This document shows positions 38,652-48,382 of a stretch of DNA of 55,159 nucleotides, piece by piece. Below the pieces are notes generated by a model. That model was not told where the DNA came from and made no database searches. It saw only the letters and a list, made by a program, of their open reading frames with translations. This DNA comes from Chlorobiaceae bacterium (GTDB lineage Bacteria > Bacteroidota > Chlorobiia > Chlorobiales > Chlorobiaceae): the NCBI GenBank assembly GCA_013335405.1, contig JAAXVR010000020.1, positions 1 to 55,159 of the forward strand, given 5' to 3'. A program made the position numbers and the translations under genes. How positions within the stretch are numbered: the first letter of the stretch is position 1; every line of letters begins with the position of its first letter.

Positions 38652-38683
38652 AAGCCGCCTTTTTGTTAAGGCGGCTTTTTTTA
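38652..38683 (+). terminator. Rho-independent terminator after rpmA
   Basis: Stem AAGCCGCCTT (38652-38661) pairs perfectly with AAGGCGGCTT (38668-38677) around a TTTGTT loop, and a run of seven T residues follows. It ends the rplU-rpmA transcript about 35 bp after rpmA. Confidence 0.93.
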
Positions 38684-38753
38684 TTTTATGCAAAGAACGT
38701 TTCAGCGGCACCTGCATCTGCATCTGCCATGTTTTCCCTACACCAATAAATAG

Positions 38754-39695
<942 letters not shown>

Positions 39696-39730
39696 ATTCC
39701 CGAAGGGAAACGCCCTCTGAAAAGACAATG

Positions 39731-39758
39731 AAAAAAGCGGCTGCAGGGCCGCTTTTTT
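39731..39758 (+). terminator. Rho-independent terminator after mdh (possibly bidirectional)
   Basis: Stem AAAAAAGCGGC (39731-39741) pairs with GCCGCTTTTTT (39748-39758) around TGCAGG, 36 bp after the mdh stop. The stem base has A and T runs on both sides, so it can work in either direction. Its sequence closely resembles the terminator hairpins of the two RNA elements downstream, and the flank to its right may be a decayed third copy. Confidence 0.9.
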
Positions 39759-39900
39759 CATAAACATATCACCCCCGTTCCCCCCCCCTTATCGACCTGG
39801 AGTGAAGAGGATTCTCCTGTTGCACATACATAGCGTGCAGATGCATCGAATATTGTTCACGTGAACCACCCGCTCTCCATGTCGGCAGGAGAAAAAGGCA

Positions 39901-39987
39901 AAAAAAAAGCGGCCGTGCAGCCGCTTTTTTTTCGTGAACAGATGTCCCCCATTACACCTGCTCATCCCCACTGGCGTGAGGATTTTC
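39901..39987 (-). ncRNA. Structured small RNA, Chlorobi-1 motif (copy A)
   Basis: Read on the minus strand there are two hairpins and then a terminator: CCTCAC-GCCA-GTGGGG (39980 to 39965); TGAGCAG ... CTGTTCA with a G-rich loop (about 39964 to 39934); and AGCGGCTGCACGGCCGCT in an A-run/T-run frame (39932 to 39901). The first two stems need G-U pairs on the minus strand and have mismatches on the plus strand, which fixes the sense. An AT-rich TATATA box with the shared GGAATTTG lies just upstream (39988-40012). From memory, the Chlorobi-1 motif is two stem-loops followed by a terminator, found only in Chlorobi and thought to be an independent RNA. The assignment rests on structure, not on a covariance search. 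Confidence 0.7.
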
Positions 39988-40166
39988 TTATATATAGTTG
40001 CAAATTCCGTTCCAGAAAATTTACAGACTGCGCTTAATTAGTCTTTAATATCACTTTATGAAATACGTTACTGATTCCGATAAATATTTTCAGGGATTTC
40101 TCTTTTCGATTTCGAGGCAATAATGACCGGATTGGTGTATCATACTGAACCAGAGTAGATAAAAAA

Positions 40167-40203
40167 TGACACAGTTGCGCCTGATTTATGACACACCTGA
40201 CAC
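40167..40203. repeat. Cluster of three TGACAC boxes
   Basis: TGACACA-type hexamers occur at 40167, 40189 and 40198, all in the same orientation, between the two small RNA copies. Such a cluster could be a regulator binding site or the worn end of an insertion element. Nothing else in the sequence decides between these, and chance is possible. Confidence 0.3.
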
Positions 40204-40235
40204 AACTCATTGAGGGTTCGAAACGAACAACCAAT

Positions 40236-40315
40236 AAAAAAAGCGGCTTTTCAGCCGCTTTTTTGTGAACAGATGTCCCCCAACACCTGTTCATCCCCAC
40301 GGGCGTGAGGATTTC
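40236..40315 (-). ncRNA. Structured small RNA, Chlorobi-1 motif (copy B)
   Basis: A second copy of the element at 39901-39987, in the same orientation about 330 bp away. On the minus strand it has hairpin CCTCAC-GCCC-GTGGGG (40310 to 40295), a perfect TGAACAG/CTGTTCA stem around GTGTTGGGGGACAT, and terminator AAAAAAGCGGC-TGAAAA-GCCGCTTTTTT, ending at about 40236. The two copies share most bases over about 105 bp, including GGAATTTG and an AT box (TATATA) upstream, with TTGTGG 17 bp before it as a possible -35. Differences lie mainly in loops, and in stem 2 the change A to G keeps pairing. This pattern supports a conserved RNA structure. Confidence 0.7.
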
Positions 40316-40555
40316 ATATATAATCATACAAATTCCATGCCACAACACGCATTTCAACAAAAAAATTAACTGCAGCCGGGTTATTTTATCCCGGCAGCCA
40401 ACAGCAGCTGATGCGGCTACCGTAACAGGCTGCATCCCCGCACGTGATCGTCATGAATGCAGGTGATTGCCTGACCAGTCACAGGTTGGTCCGTATTCCG
40501 GATAACGGGAATTGATTACATGAGGCGTTTTTGCGGCAGGAGGGGAAATAACCGC

Positions 40556-41596
40556 TCATTCCGGTTCTTCATGGGTTATGCAGTGAATGGCCCCGAGCCC
40601 CCAGATAAGGTCCGAGCAATCGATACCGACCACGTTCCTCTCCGGAAAGCACTCCCTGATGATTGCAAGGGCAGCCCGGTCCTGCGGACAGCGATAGACG
40701 GGAACGAGAACCAGCGTGTTGGCGATGTAGAAATTCGCATAGCTTGCAGGCAGGCGTTCACCGTCGAAATAGACAGGATCCGGCATTGGAAGTTTCTTCA
40801 CCTGCAGCGGACGTCCTTCGAGGTCGGAAAAGGTTTTCAGCAGATTATAATTTTCCTGGAGAGGGAGATAGTTGTCGTCCTCCGGGTTATCCTCGACGGT
40901 TATCAGTACGGTCGATTCATCGACGAAACGCGCCATATCGTCTACATGACCGTCGGTATCGTCGCCGGCTATGCCGTCGCCAAGCCAGAGCACTTTATCG
41001 ATACCGAGGTATCTGCCGAGCTCGCGTTCAATGTCGGCGCGGGACATCGATGGATTGCGGTTCGGATTGAGCAGGCAGGACTCGGTCGTCAGGAGCAGCC
41101 CTTTGCCGTTCACGTCGATTGCGCCGCCTTCGAGCACCATTCCTGTGGAAACCACGGGAAGACCCTGGAGGGAAGCAACCCTTCGGGGCACGGCGTTGTC
41201 GTCGTCATATGGATCATACTTGCCGCCCCAGGCGTTGTACTCCCAGTCGAGAACGATCTTTTCGCGCTTCCCGTCTCGCTGCCTGAACACGTAATTCGGA
41301 CCGTGGTCCCTGCACCAGGCATCGTTGGTTGGAACCGGGTGGAAAAATATCCGGTCCATTCGAAGCTGGTCATGAGCGAGGGAGGAAATCAGCTCCCGAA
41401 CATTCCGTTCCATCGTTTCATCGAGCACATTGATATGCACTTCTTCCGAAGAGCTGAGCCAGGACGCAATTTCGGCGAAAACCACCGGAACCGGTTCGAA
41501 CTTGCCCGGCCATGAGGCGAGCTTATGGGGCCATGAAAGCCAGGTTGCCTTGTGTTGAGCCCACTCCGGGGGCATGAAATATCCAGATTCGGCCAT
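40556..41596 (-). CDS. aguA: Agmatine deiminase
   Basis: A 346-residue guanidino-group-modifying enzyme of the peptidyl-arginine/agmatine deiminase family. Hallmarks are MPPEWAQHKATWLSWPH at the N-terminus, NDAWCRDHGPNYV, WEYNAWGGKYDPYDDDN, EGGAIDVNGKG, GDDTDGHVDD and the C-terminal nucleophile Cys339 in GLGAIHCITHEEP. It hydrolyses agmatine to N-carbamoylputrescine and ammonia. The N-carbamoylputrescine amidase gene aguB lies on the same strand with only the M48 protease gene between them, which supports this substrate over peptidyl-arginine. It is the last gene of a six-gene minus-strand run, 12 bp after the protease gene. Confidence 0.93.
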   Translation of the reverse strand: MAESGYFMPPEWAQHKATWLSWPHKLASWPGKFEPVPVVFAEIASWLSSSEEVHINVLDETMERNVRELISSLAHDQLRMDRIFFHPVPTNDAWCRDHGPNYVFRQRDGKREKIVLDWEYNAWGGKYDPYDDDNAVPRRVASLQGLPVVSTGMVLEGGAIDVNGKGLLLTTESCLLNPNRNPSMSRADIERELGRYLGIDKVLWLGDGIAGDDTDGHVDDMARFVDESTVLITVEDNPEDDNYLPLQENYNLLKTFSDLEGRPLQVKKLPMPDPVYFDGERLPASYANFYIANTLVLVPVYRCPQDRAALAIIRECFPERNVVGIDCSDLIWGLGAIHCITHEEPE

Positions 41597-41608
41597 AGGA
41601 TTATCAGA

Positions 41609-42859
41609 TCACTGAGATTGTTTGGCAAGGTGCTCCCGGATACGCGCAATCCGGCGGATGACGGGAGGATGCGAATAGTTGAGGAAAACGTAGAGCGGGT
41701 GCGGCGTCAGGTTGGTAAGGTTGCTCCTCGACAGTTTCTTCAGGGCATCGGAAAGCGACGCACCGCCTGAATACGTGGTCACTGCGAAATAATCGGCTTC
41801 GAACTCGTGCCGACGCGAGAGGGCCTGCAGAAAAAGCGAAAGCACGAATTCGGCAGGGGAATAGAGCAGCATGAAAAAGATCAGGCTGCCGTACACCGAA
41901 ACATCCGCCATGAAAAAAGCCTGGAAAAGTCCGCGATTGAGCATAAAAAGCGAAAGAAGGTAAAAAAGCACCCCGAGATTCACGAAACTCAGCACCATGT
42001 TGATGACAATGTGCTTTTTCTTGAAATGTCCGATTTCATGGGCAAGGACCGCAACAAGTTCCTGGAGTGGATGATTGCTGACAAGCGTATCGAAAAGCGC
42101 TATGCGCTTGCGTTTTCCGAAACCCGTGAAAAAGGCGTTCGCCTTCGAGGAGCGCTTCGAGCCGTCGATGACGTAAATGCCGGAAAGCGGAAAATCCACT
42201 CCGTCCGCATACCGCATGATTGAGCTTTTGAGTTCGCCGTCCTCCAGCGGTACGAATTTGTTGAAAAGCGGCATGATCCAGCTCGGCGCTACATACTGCA
42301 ACAGCAGGCTGAAAAAGGCAATTCCGGTCCAGGCGAGAAACCATCCCGCCGTCCCCGATTCCTCGAAAAACCAGAGGATTGCCGCAATTACCGGCCCGCC
42401 GAGAAGGAGTGCGAGGAAAAGGGATTTCAGCAGATCCGAAACAAATACCGCCGGGGTCGTTTTGTTGAATCCGAATTTTTCCTCGATGACGAAGGTCCTG
42501 TAGATACTGAAAGGCAATTCGACAATCGATTGGGCCATAAGAAGCGAACCGATATAGAGAAGTCCTGTCACAAGCGAATTGAAACCAAAGCTTCGAAGAA
42601 ACTGGTCGAGGGCGTTGAATCCACCCGAAAACCAGAACAGCAGGAGCAGGGCAAGATCCACCCCCGCGCCGACCAGTGAAAAGCGGGAGGTCGCCCCGAG
42701 ATATTCCTGCGTTCTGCGATAGGCTTCTTCATCGTAAATCCCTTCGAACTCACGGGGAAGTGCCGCTGAAGCGGCCTTAACGTTGAGCAGTTCCGAAAGA
42801 ACCTTGATACAGAACGTTATGAGCAGTGTCAGTAGGACAACGATACCGTAAATATTCAT
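41609..42859 (-). CDS. M48 family zinc metallopeptidase (STE24/CAAX protease type)
   Basis: A 416-residue membrane protease. An N-terminal helix begins the protein, several more helices follow (about 60-195), then the zinc site HEIGH at 274-278 (VLAHEIGHFKKKH), further helices, and a downstream Glu in RHEFEADYFAV as third ligand. DGSKRSSKANAFFTGFGK is typical of STE24-type M48A enzymes. It should sit in the inner membrane with a cytoplasm-facing or intramembrane active chamber and take part in membrane protein quality control; CAAX processing is not expected in bacteria. It lies between aguB (57 bp) and aguA (12 bp), apparently without functional link to polyamines. Confidence 0.93.
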   Translation of the reverse strand: MNIYGIVVLLTLLITFCIKVLSELLNVKAASAALPREFEGIYDEEAYRRTQEYLGATSRFSLVGAGVDLALLLLFWFSGGFNALDQFLRSFGFNSLVTGLLYIGSLLMAQSIVELPFSIYRTFVIEEKFGFNKTTPAVFVSDLLKSLFLALLLGGPVIAAILWFFEESGTAGWFLAWTGIAFFSLLLQYVAPSWIMPLFNKFVPLEDGELKSSIMRYADGVDFPLSGIYVIDGSKRSSKANAFFTGFGKRKRIALFDTLVSNHPLQELVAVLAHEIGHFKKKHIVINMVLSFVNLGVLFYLLSLFMLNRGLFQAFFMADVSVYGSLIFFMLLYSPAEFVLSLFLQALSRRHEFEADYFAVTTYSGGASLSDALKKLSRSNLTNLTPHPLYVFLNYSHPPVIRRIARIREHLAKQSQ

Positions 42860-42916
42860 AAGCGAGTAGAAATGTGTCCGATGGAGATCATCCCGGAAAC
42901 AGGCATATCGGGATCA

Positions 42917-43798
42917 TCAGACGGCTTCGTCAAGGTAACGCTTCTGCAGTTCCGCGTAGGTTTCGATACGACGGTCGCGCAGAAAAGGCCAATGGGAACG
43001 GTAAAAACCGATACGGCTCAAGTCGCACTCAGCCAGAAGCACCGCTTCGTTCCGGTGATCGGCTTCCGCGATGATTTGCCCGAAAGGGTCCGAAACAAAA
43101 CTGTTGCCCCAGAACTCGAGATTCCCTTCCGTGCCGCTGCGGTTCGCCGCTGCGACATACACGCCATTTGCTATGGCATGCGAAAGCTGCATGGTTTTCC
43201 ACGCGGCCCGCTGTGAATTGCGCACTTCGTCGGAATGCTCGCTTGCAGCCCATCCTATCGCTGTCGGATAAAACAGGATTTCCGCACCTTTGAGGGCGGT
43301 CAGTCTCGCCGCTTCAGGGTACCACTGGTCCCAGCAGATGAGCACTCCGATGGTGGCGTAGCGTGTTCTGAAAACTTGATAACCGAGATCACCCGGCGTA
43401 AAATAGAATTTCTCGTAAAAACCGGGGTCGTCGGGAATATGCATCTTGCGGTATTTACCGAGATAACTCCCGTCAGCATCGATCACCGCCGCAGTATTGT
43501 GGAAGAGGCCGCGTGCCCGGGCCTCGAAAAGCGATGCAACGATCACCACGCCGAGTTCGCCGGCGAGAACCTGAAGAGCCTCAGTCGCAGGGCCGGGAAC
43601 AGGCTCGGCATATTCGAAAGGAGTGTACTCTTCGGTCTGGCAGAAATAATCCGTCGTAAAGAGCTCCTGAAGGCATACAATCTGTGCGCCCGATGCTGCC
43701 GCCTGGCGTATTCTCAGACAGGCTTCGGCCAGGTTTTCAGCCGGAGTGCTTCGTGAGATGCTCTGGACAAGAGCTATGGAAACAACGTGGGAGTTCAT
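42917..43798 (-). CDS. aguB: N-carbamoylputrescine amidase
   Basis: A 293-residue nitrilase-superfamily enzyme with the triad Glu45 (CLQELFTTDYFC), Lys118 (YRKMHIPDDPGFYEKFYF) and Cys155 (LICWDQWYPEAARL). The KMHIPDDPGFYEKFYF and CWDQWYPEAAR strings are diagnostic for AguB. It converts N-carbamoylputrescine to putrescine, CO2 and ammonia, completing the agmatine route started by aguA two genes downstream. The start is ATG 43798 (MNSHVVSIALVQ); the open frame upstream runs into menA by chance. It begins 13 bp after menA. Confidence 0.95.
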   Translation of the reverse strand: MNSHVVSIALVQSISRSTPAENLAEACLRIRQAAASGAQIVCLQELFTTDYFCQTEEYTPFEYAEPVPGPATEALQVLAGELGVVIVASLFEARARGLFHNTAAVIDADGSYLGKYRKMHIPDDPGFYEKFYFTPGDLGYQVFRTRYATIGVLICWDQWYPEAARLTALKGAEILFYPTAIGWAASEHSDEVRNSQRAAWKTMQLSHAIANGVYVAAANRSGTEGNLEFWGNSFVSDPFGQIIAEADHRNEAVLLAECDLSRIGFYRSHWPFLRDRRIETYAELQKRYLDEAV

Positions 43799-43811
43799 GG
43801 ACGGAATCGTC

Positions 43812-44678
43812 TTAATGGAAAAGAAATCCTGCGGAAAAGAGCAGGCCATGAAGCGTAAGCAATTTTCCGGCTCCGGCGAGAACATTGTTGAGCTGCACCC
43901 CTTCGCTCGAATAGAGTTCCCTGACGGTAGTGACGGCAATCGGCGCGGAAAGGAGCGAAAGCAGCACCCATACCGGATACCCTTTCAGCCAGAGAACAAC
44001 GGGAATGATATAGGCGGCAGCCGTGAGAATCACAAAAAGCCTGCGGGATCTCTCTGCGCCGATACGGGCGGGAAGGGTCATTTTGCCGACCTTGCGGTCG
44101 GTCTGGATATCGCGGATATTGTTGACCAGAAGGATGTTGACCGATAAAAATCCCGGTGCCGCCGCTGCGTAGAGCACTGACAGGTTGAGGTCGTGAGCCT
44201 GGACATAGTAGGTCCCGCCGACAGCCGTGAGCCCGAAAAAAATGAAGACAAAAATATCTCCGAGGCCGGAATAGGCTATCGGATAGGGACCCCCGGTATA
44301 TGCCCAAGCGAAGAGAAGGGAAAGCAGGCCGACAAGAAGAATCGGCCAGCCGGCAGTGTAAACGAGATAGAGACCAAGCAGGAAAACGACCGCAACAAGA
44401 GTGACGGAAACACGGATCATGACCGCTTCGCTGATGATGCCGGCCGCGACGGTCCGCGTCGGCCCGAGCCGTTCATGAGTATCGGCACCTTTTCGGAAAT
44501 CGTAGATTTCGTTGATGAAATTCGTAGCCACCTGGATACCGAGTGCACAGACAAGAGCCACAAATGCCGGAAGCAGACTGAACTGTGCGTCATGGGCGGC
44601 GAGGGCCGAACCGAGAACGACCGGCACAGCTCCCGCGGGAAGGGTTTTAGGTCGGACGGCAAGCATCCATGCTTTCAT
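43812..44678 (-). CDS. menA: 1,4-dihydroxy-2-naphthoate polyprenyltransferase
   Basis: A UbiA-superfamily membrane enzyme of 288 residues with eight to nine helices. The first prenyl-diphosphate/Mg site is NFINEIYDFRKGAD near residue 60 and the second is NNIRDIQTDRKVGK near 190. VRPKTLPAGAVPVVLG at the N-terminus is typical of MenA. It joins dihydroxynaphthoate to a polyprenyl chain in menaquinone synthesis, the quinone used by the green sulfur bacterial electron-transport chain (and precursor of chlorobiumquinone). ATG 44678 was taken over the GTG at 44720, which would overlap the FNR gene. It follows FNR by 22 bp. Confidence 0.94.
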   Translation of the reverse strand: MKAWMLAVRPKTLPAGAVPVVLGSALAAHDAQFSLLPAFVALVCALGIQVATNFINEIYDFRKGADTHERLGPTRTVAAGIISEAVMIRVSVTLVAVVFLLGLYLVYTAGWPILLVGLLSLLFAWAYTGGPYPIAYSGLGDIFVFIFFGLTAVGGTYYVQAHDLNLSVLYAAAAPGFLSVNILLVNNIRDIQTDRKVGKMTLPARIGAERSRRLFVILTAAAYIIPVVLWLKGYPVWVLLSLLSAPIAVTTVRELYSSEGVQLNNVLAGAGKLLTLHGLLFSAGFLFH

Positions 44679-44700
44679 TGCGCCGGGCTTCTGTCGTTGG

Positions 44701-45774
<1,074 letters not shown>

Positions 45775-46125
45775 TTACTGGAGATTATCCTGCCGGTGCG
45801 CTTCGTCGGAAGATGACCTCTTCAGGTAGATGATCCCTTCGGGATCAACCATCCCGTAGAGGATCGTTATGAGGTGGCCCATTTCATCAAGCTCATGGAT
45901 TTCGACATGGATGGCATCCCTTTTCACTACCTGATTGCCCTCGTTGTCCCTGAAATGGAAAAGGGCCCTGACCCCGCCGTGAGGGGTCGTTCCCTCGAAC
46001 TCGTAATTGCCGTCCTCAAGCTCGCTGAGGGCACAGCCCGGACTTGACGAATCAATCGGACAGGAAGCGCACTGGGAATAGAAACCGTCTTCTGAATCGG
46101 CGTATTCACAAACAGGAAACTTCAT
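45775..46125 (-). CDS. Small cysteine-containing protein of unknown function, next to FNR
   Basis: 116 residues, not recognised as a named family. The N-terminal 31 residues hold four cysteines (6, 19, 22 and 31; CASC in the middle), a pattern able to bind zinc or an iron-sulfur cluster. The rest looks like a compact beta-rich domain (NYEFEGTTPHGGVRALFHFR, ITILYGMVDPEGIIYLKR) with an acidic/histidine-rich linker (HVEIHELDEMGH). No signal peptide or membrane helix. It is the first gene of the run with FNR 12 bp downstream, so a role tied to ferredoxin or FNR is possible (inference only). No good ribosome binding site precedes the ATG. Confidence 0.75.
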   Translation of the reverse strand: MKFPVCEYADSEDGFYSQCASCPIDSSSPGCALSELEDGNYEFEGTTPHGGVRALFHFRDNEGNQVVKRDAIHVEIHELDEMGHLITILYGMVDPEGIIYLKRSSSDEAHRQDNLQ

Positions 46126-46257
46126 GGTATCGTTCTTTTTATTTTCTCCGGAACCGGAAGCCTGAAAATATAATACATTAAAATAATGTTGTAGAGTTCA
46201 ATCTTTATTGATTTCTTTGGGGCATCGCCTCTCCAACTGATTTCAGCATGACAGACT
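46126..46257. promoter_or_regulatory. Divergent promoter region between the FNR run and hisF, with a palindrome
   Basis: This 132-bp AT-rich gap must drive both the six-gene minus-strand run and hisF. It contains a perfect inverted repeat ACATTA-AAA-TAATGT at 46175-46189, which could be an operator or part of a promoter box. No experimentally known site in this phylum can be matched to it by eye. Confidence 0.35.
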
Positions 46258-47013
46258 ATGTTAGCCAAAAGGATCATCCCCTGCCTCGACGTCCGTGACG
46301 GACGGGTTGTAAAGGGAATAAATTTCGAAGGCCTGAGAGATGCGGGCTCGATTCTTGAACAGGCAAGGTTCTACAACGACGAGCTTGCCGACGAACTGGT
46401 GTTTCTCGATATTTCGGCCTCGCTTGAATCCCGGAGAACAACACTCGAAGAGGTGCTTAAAGTTTCCGGAGAAATTTTCATCCCTCTCACGGTCGGGGGT
46501 GGCATCAGCTCGGTGGAACGCGCCAGGGAGGTTTTCCTGCACGGAGCCGACAAGGTATCCGTCAATACCGCAGCCGTGAACGACCCCCTGCTCATCAGCC
46601 GCATCGCGGAAAAATATGGATCGCAAGCTGTCGTCGTCGCCATCGATGTCAAGAAAATAGGCAGCGAATATATCGTCCATACCCATTCCGGGAAAAATCC
46701 GACATCGCTCGGGGCGATCGAATGGGCGCGGAAAGTCCAGGAGCTCGGAGCCGGGGAAATACTGCTGACAAGCATGGACCGGGACGGAACGAAGGAAGGG
46801 TACGATAACGAGATTCTCTCGAGGGTCTCGACTGCCCTCCATATCCCGGTAATCGCTTCAGGCGGTGCAGGCAACCTTGAACACCTCTATGAAGGGTTCA
46901 CGAAAGGTCATGCCGACGCTGCACTTGCGGCATCGATATTCCATTTCCGGCAGCACTCCATCCGGGAAGCCAAGGAGTACCTTCGCGAACGGGGAATACC
47001 GGTACGGCTCTGA
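46258..47013 (+). CDS. hisF: Imidazole glycerol phosphate synthase, cyclase subunit
   Basis: A 251-residue (beta/alpha)8 barrel with the two catalytic aspartates Asp11 ([12 protein letters not shown]) and Asp130 (VVVAIDVKK), the phosphate-binding GGGISS at about 80-85, and [13 protein letters not shown] in the second half. With HisH it makes IGP and AICAR from PRFAR and glutamine-derived ammonia in histidine synthesis. The length and motifs are normal. HisH is not in the window. A Sel1-repeat gene begins 22 bp downstream and is probably read from the same transcript. Confidence 0.97.
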   Translation: MLAKRIIPCLDVRDGRVVKGINFEGLRDAGSILEQARFYNDELADELVFLDISASLESRRTTLEEVLKVSGEIFIPLTVGGGISSVERAREVFLHGADKVSVNTAAVNDPLLISRIAEKYGSQAVVVAIDVKKIGSEYIVHTHSGKNPTSLGAIEWARKVQELGAGEILLTSMDRDGTKEGYDNEILSRVSTALHIPVIASGGAGNLEHLYEGFTKGHADAALAASIFHFRQHSIREAKEYLRERGIPVRL

Positions 47014-47035
47014 CACTCTTGACCATACCGGCCCT

Positions 47036-47422
47036 ATGAACAGTAAGCCGCTCATCTTCATCGCGTTCTCGATGCTCCTTTCTGTCCCGGTTTCAGCCGA
47101 AATCCCCGGCAGGTTTCAGACTGCCATGGCAGAAGCCGAAAAAGGAAACCCGATGGCCCAGAACAAGGTAGGAACTTTCTATAAAATAGGTATCGGAACG
47201 GAACAGAATGACACCGATGCGGTCAGATGGTACCGCGCATCTGCGGAACAGGGGTATGCGGAAGCACAGTTCAACCTGGGAGAAATGTATGAGGAAGGAA
47301 GAGGGGTGGTGCGTGATATCGCCGAAGCGGTGGACTGGTATAAAAAAGCCTGCGACAACGGATGGAAGTGCGGTTGCACCAAATACCGCCAGCTGACCGA
47401 CGGCGTCGGGCGCTGCAATTGA
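47036..47422 (+). CDS. Secreted Sel1-repeat (TPR-like) protein
   Basis: 128 residues. A signal peptide (MNSKPLIFIAFSMLLSVPVSA) is followed by two to three Sel1-like repeats: NPMAQNKVGTFYKIGIG, then AVRWYRASAEQGYAEAQFNL, then GEMYEEGRGVVRDIAEAVDW. A C-terminal stretch has three cysteines (CDNGWKCGCTKYRQL) plus a last Cys in GRCN, which may form disulfides in the periplasm. Such proteins are protein-protein adaptors; the partner is unknown. A G+C-rich hairpin without a T-tract (GCCCCGG ... CCGGGGC, 47423-47445) follows the stop. Confidence 0.82.
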   Translation: MNSKPLIFIAFSMLLSVPVSAEIPGRFQTAMAEAEKGNPMAQNKVGTFYKIGIGTEQNDTDAVRWYRASAEQGYAEAQFNLGEMYEEGRGVVRDIAEAVDWYKKACDNGWKCGCTKYRQLTDGVGRCN

Positions 47423-47485
47423 GCCCCGGTTATCCCTTCCGGGGCGCTTCGCGGAAAAGCGTTATGGCAGAGGCGGCAGGCCCCT

Positions 47486-48382
47486 TCATTGCTCGGTTTC
47501 GCGTTCCGGCGCCTCCTCCATGAGCATGCGGCGGATTTCGGCAAGTTCCTGGCGTCGCACTTCGTCCGTCTCGGGATAGGCAAGCGAAAGGGCTGTAAGG
47601 GTCTGCACGATGATATGCGATACGATAAGCCTTGCGTTTGCCTTGTCGTCGGCAGGAACCGCAAACCAGGGGGACCGCCTGGTGCTGGTCGCACCAAGGC
47701 AGGCTTCGTAGGCACGCATGTACTCATTCCAGCACGTTCTCTCCTCGACATCGGCCGCGCTGAACTTCCAGTTTTTCGAAGGCTCGTCAATCCTGCGCAG
47801 AAAGCGCTTCCGCTGTTCCTCCTTGGAGAGATGCAGAAAAAACTTGACTATTCTCGTACCGTTGCGGTAGAGATGGTTCTCCATATCGACAATGGAACGG
47901 AACCTGTTATCCCAGACTTTTCCCCCGTTCAGCAGTTCGTTGGGAATCCGCTGGCCCGCCAGAATTTCCGGATGAACCCGCACAATGAGCACCTCCTCGT
48001 AGTAGGAACGGTTGAAGATACCGATCATGCCTCGTTCCGGAAGAGAGCGATAGCTCCGCCAGAGAAAATCATGTTCGAGCTCCTCTGCCGACGGGTGTTT
48101 GAAACTGTATACCTGACACCCCTGGGGATTCACTCCTGACAACACATGCCTGATGATACTGTCCTTACCGGCTGCATCCATAGCCTGGAAAATGAGGAGC
48201 AGCGAATAACGGTTATCGGCAAAATGGATATTCTGGATCCTGCTCAGCTCTTCGACATGCTCGCCGAGCATTTTTTTATAGTGTTTTTTCGATTTGTAGA
48301 GTGGGGATATGAGCGTGGGACGGCTTGCAAGATTGACTTTTTCTCCCTCACCGATCCGGAAATCATTGTGGTCGATAAACAT
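47486..48382 (-). CDS. Polyphosphate kinase 2 family protein (PPK2)
   Basis: A 298-residue P-loop kinase of the PPK2 family (class I or AMP-phosphotransferase-like single-domain form). Walker A is AMDAAGKD at 67-74. The lid and Walker B region is [19 protein letters not shown]. The basic polyphosphate-binding helices include [42 protein letters not shown]2 uses polyphosphate to phosphorylate nucleoside mono- or diphosphates. ATG 48382 was chosen because GGAG lies 7 nt upstream; ATG 48388 is too close to it. The gene is convergent with the Sel1 gene and divergent from the propeller-like secreted protein. Confidence 0.92.
   Translation of the reverse strand: MFIDHNDFRIGEGEKVNLASRPTLISPLYKSKKHYKKMLGEHVEELSRIQNIHFADNRYSLLLIFQAMDAAGKDSIIRHVLSGVNPQGCQVYSFKHPSAEELEHDFLWRSYRSLPERGMIGIFNRSYYEEVLIVRVHPEILAGQRIPNELLNGGKVWDNRFRSIVDMENHLYRNGTRIVKFFLHLSKEEQRKRFLRRIDEPSKNWKFSAADVEERTCWNEYMRAYEACLGATSTRRSPWFAVPADDKANARLIVSHIIVQTLTALSLAYPETDEVRRQELAEIRRMLMEEAPERETEQ

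Noticed and set aside
40216-40240. GGTTCGAA-like string that could be a tRNA T-arm
   Set aside because: The string forms a GTTCG/CGAAC hairpin with a 3-nt loop, not a T-arm, and no acceptor, D or anticodon stems can be built around it.
39900-40320. CRISPR array
   Set aside because: Only two repeat-like units occur, 330 bp apart, each inside a longer conserved element with a terminator. No spacer-sized periodicity and no cas genes are present.
47423-47445. GCCCCGG ... CCGGGGC hairpin as terminator of the Sel1 gene
   Set aside because: It has no T-tract on either side, so it is not called as a Rho-independent terminator.
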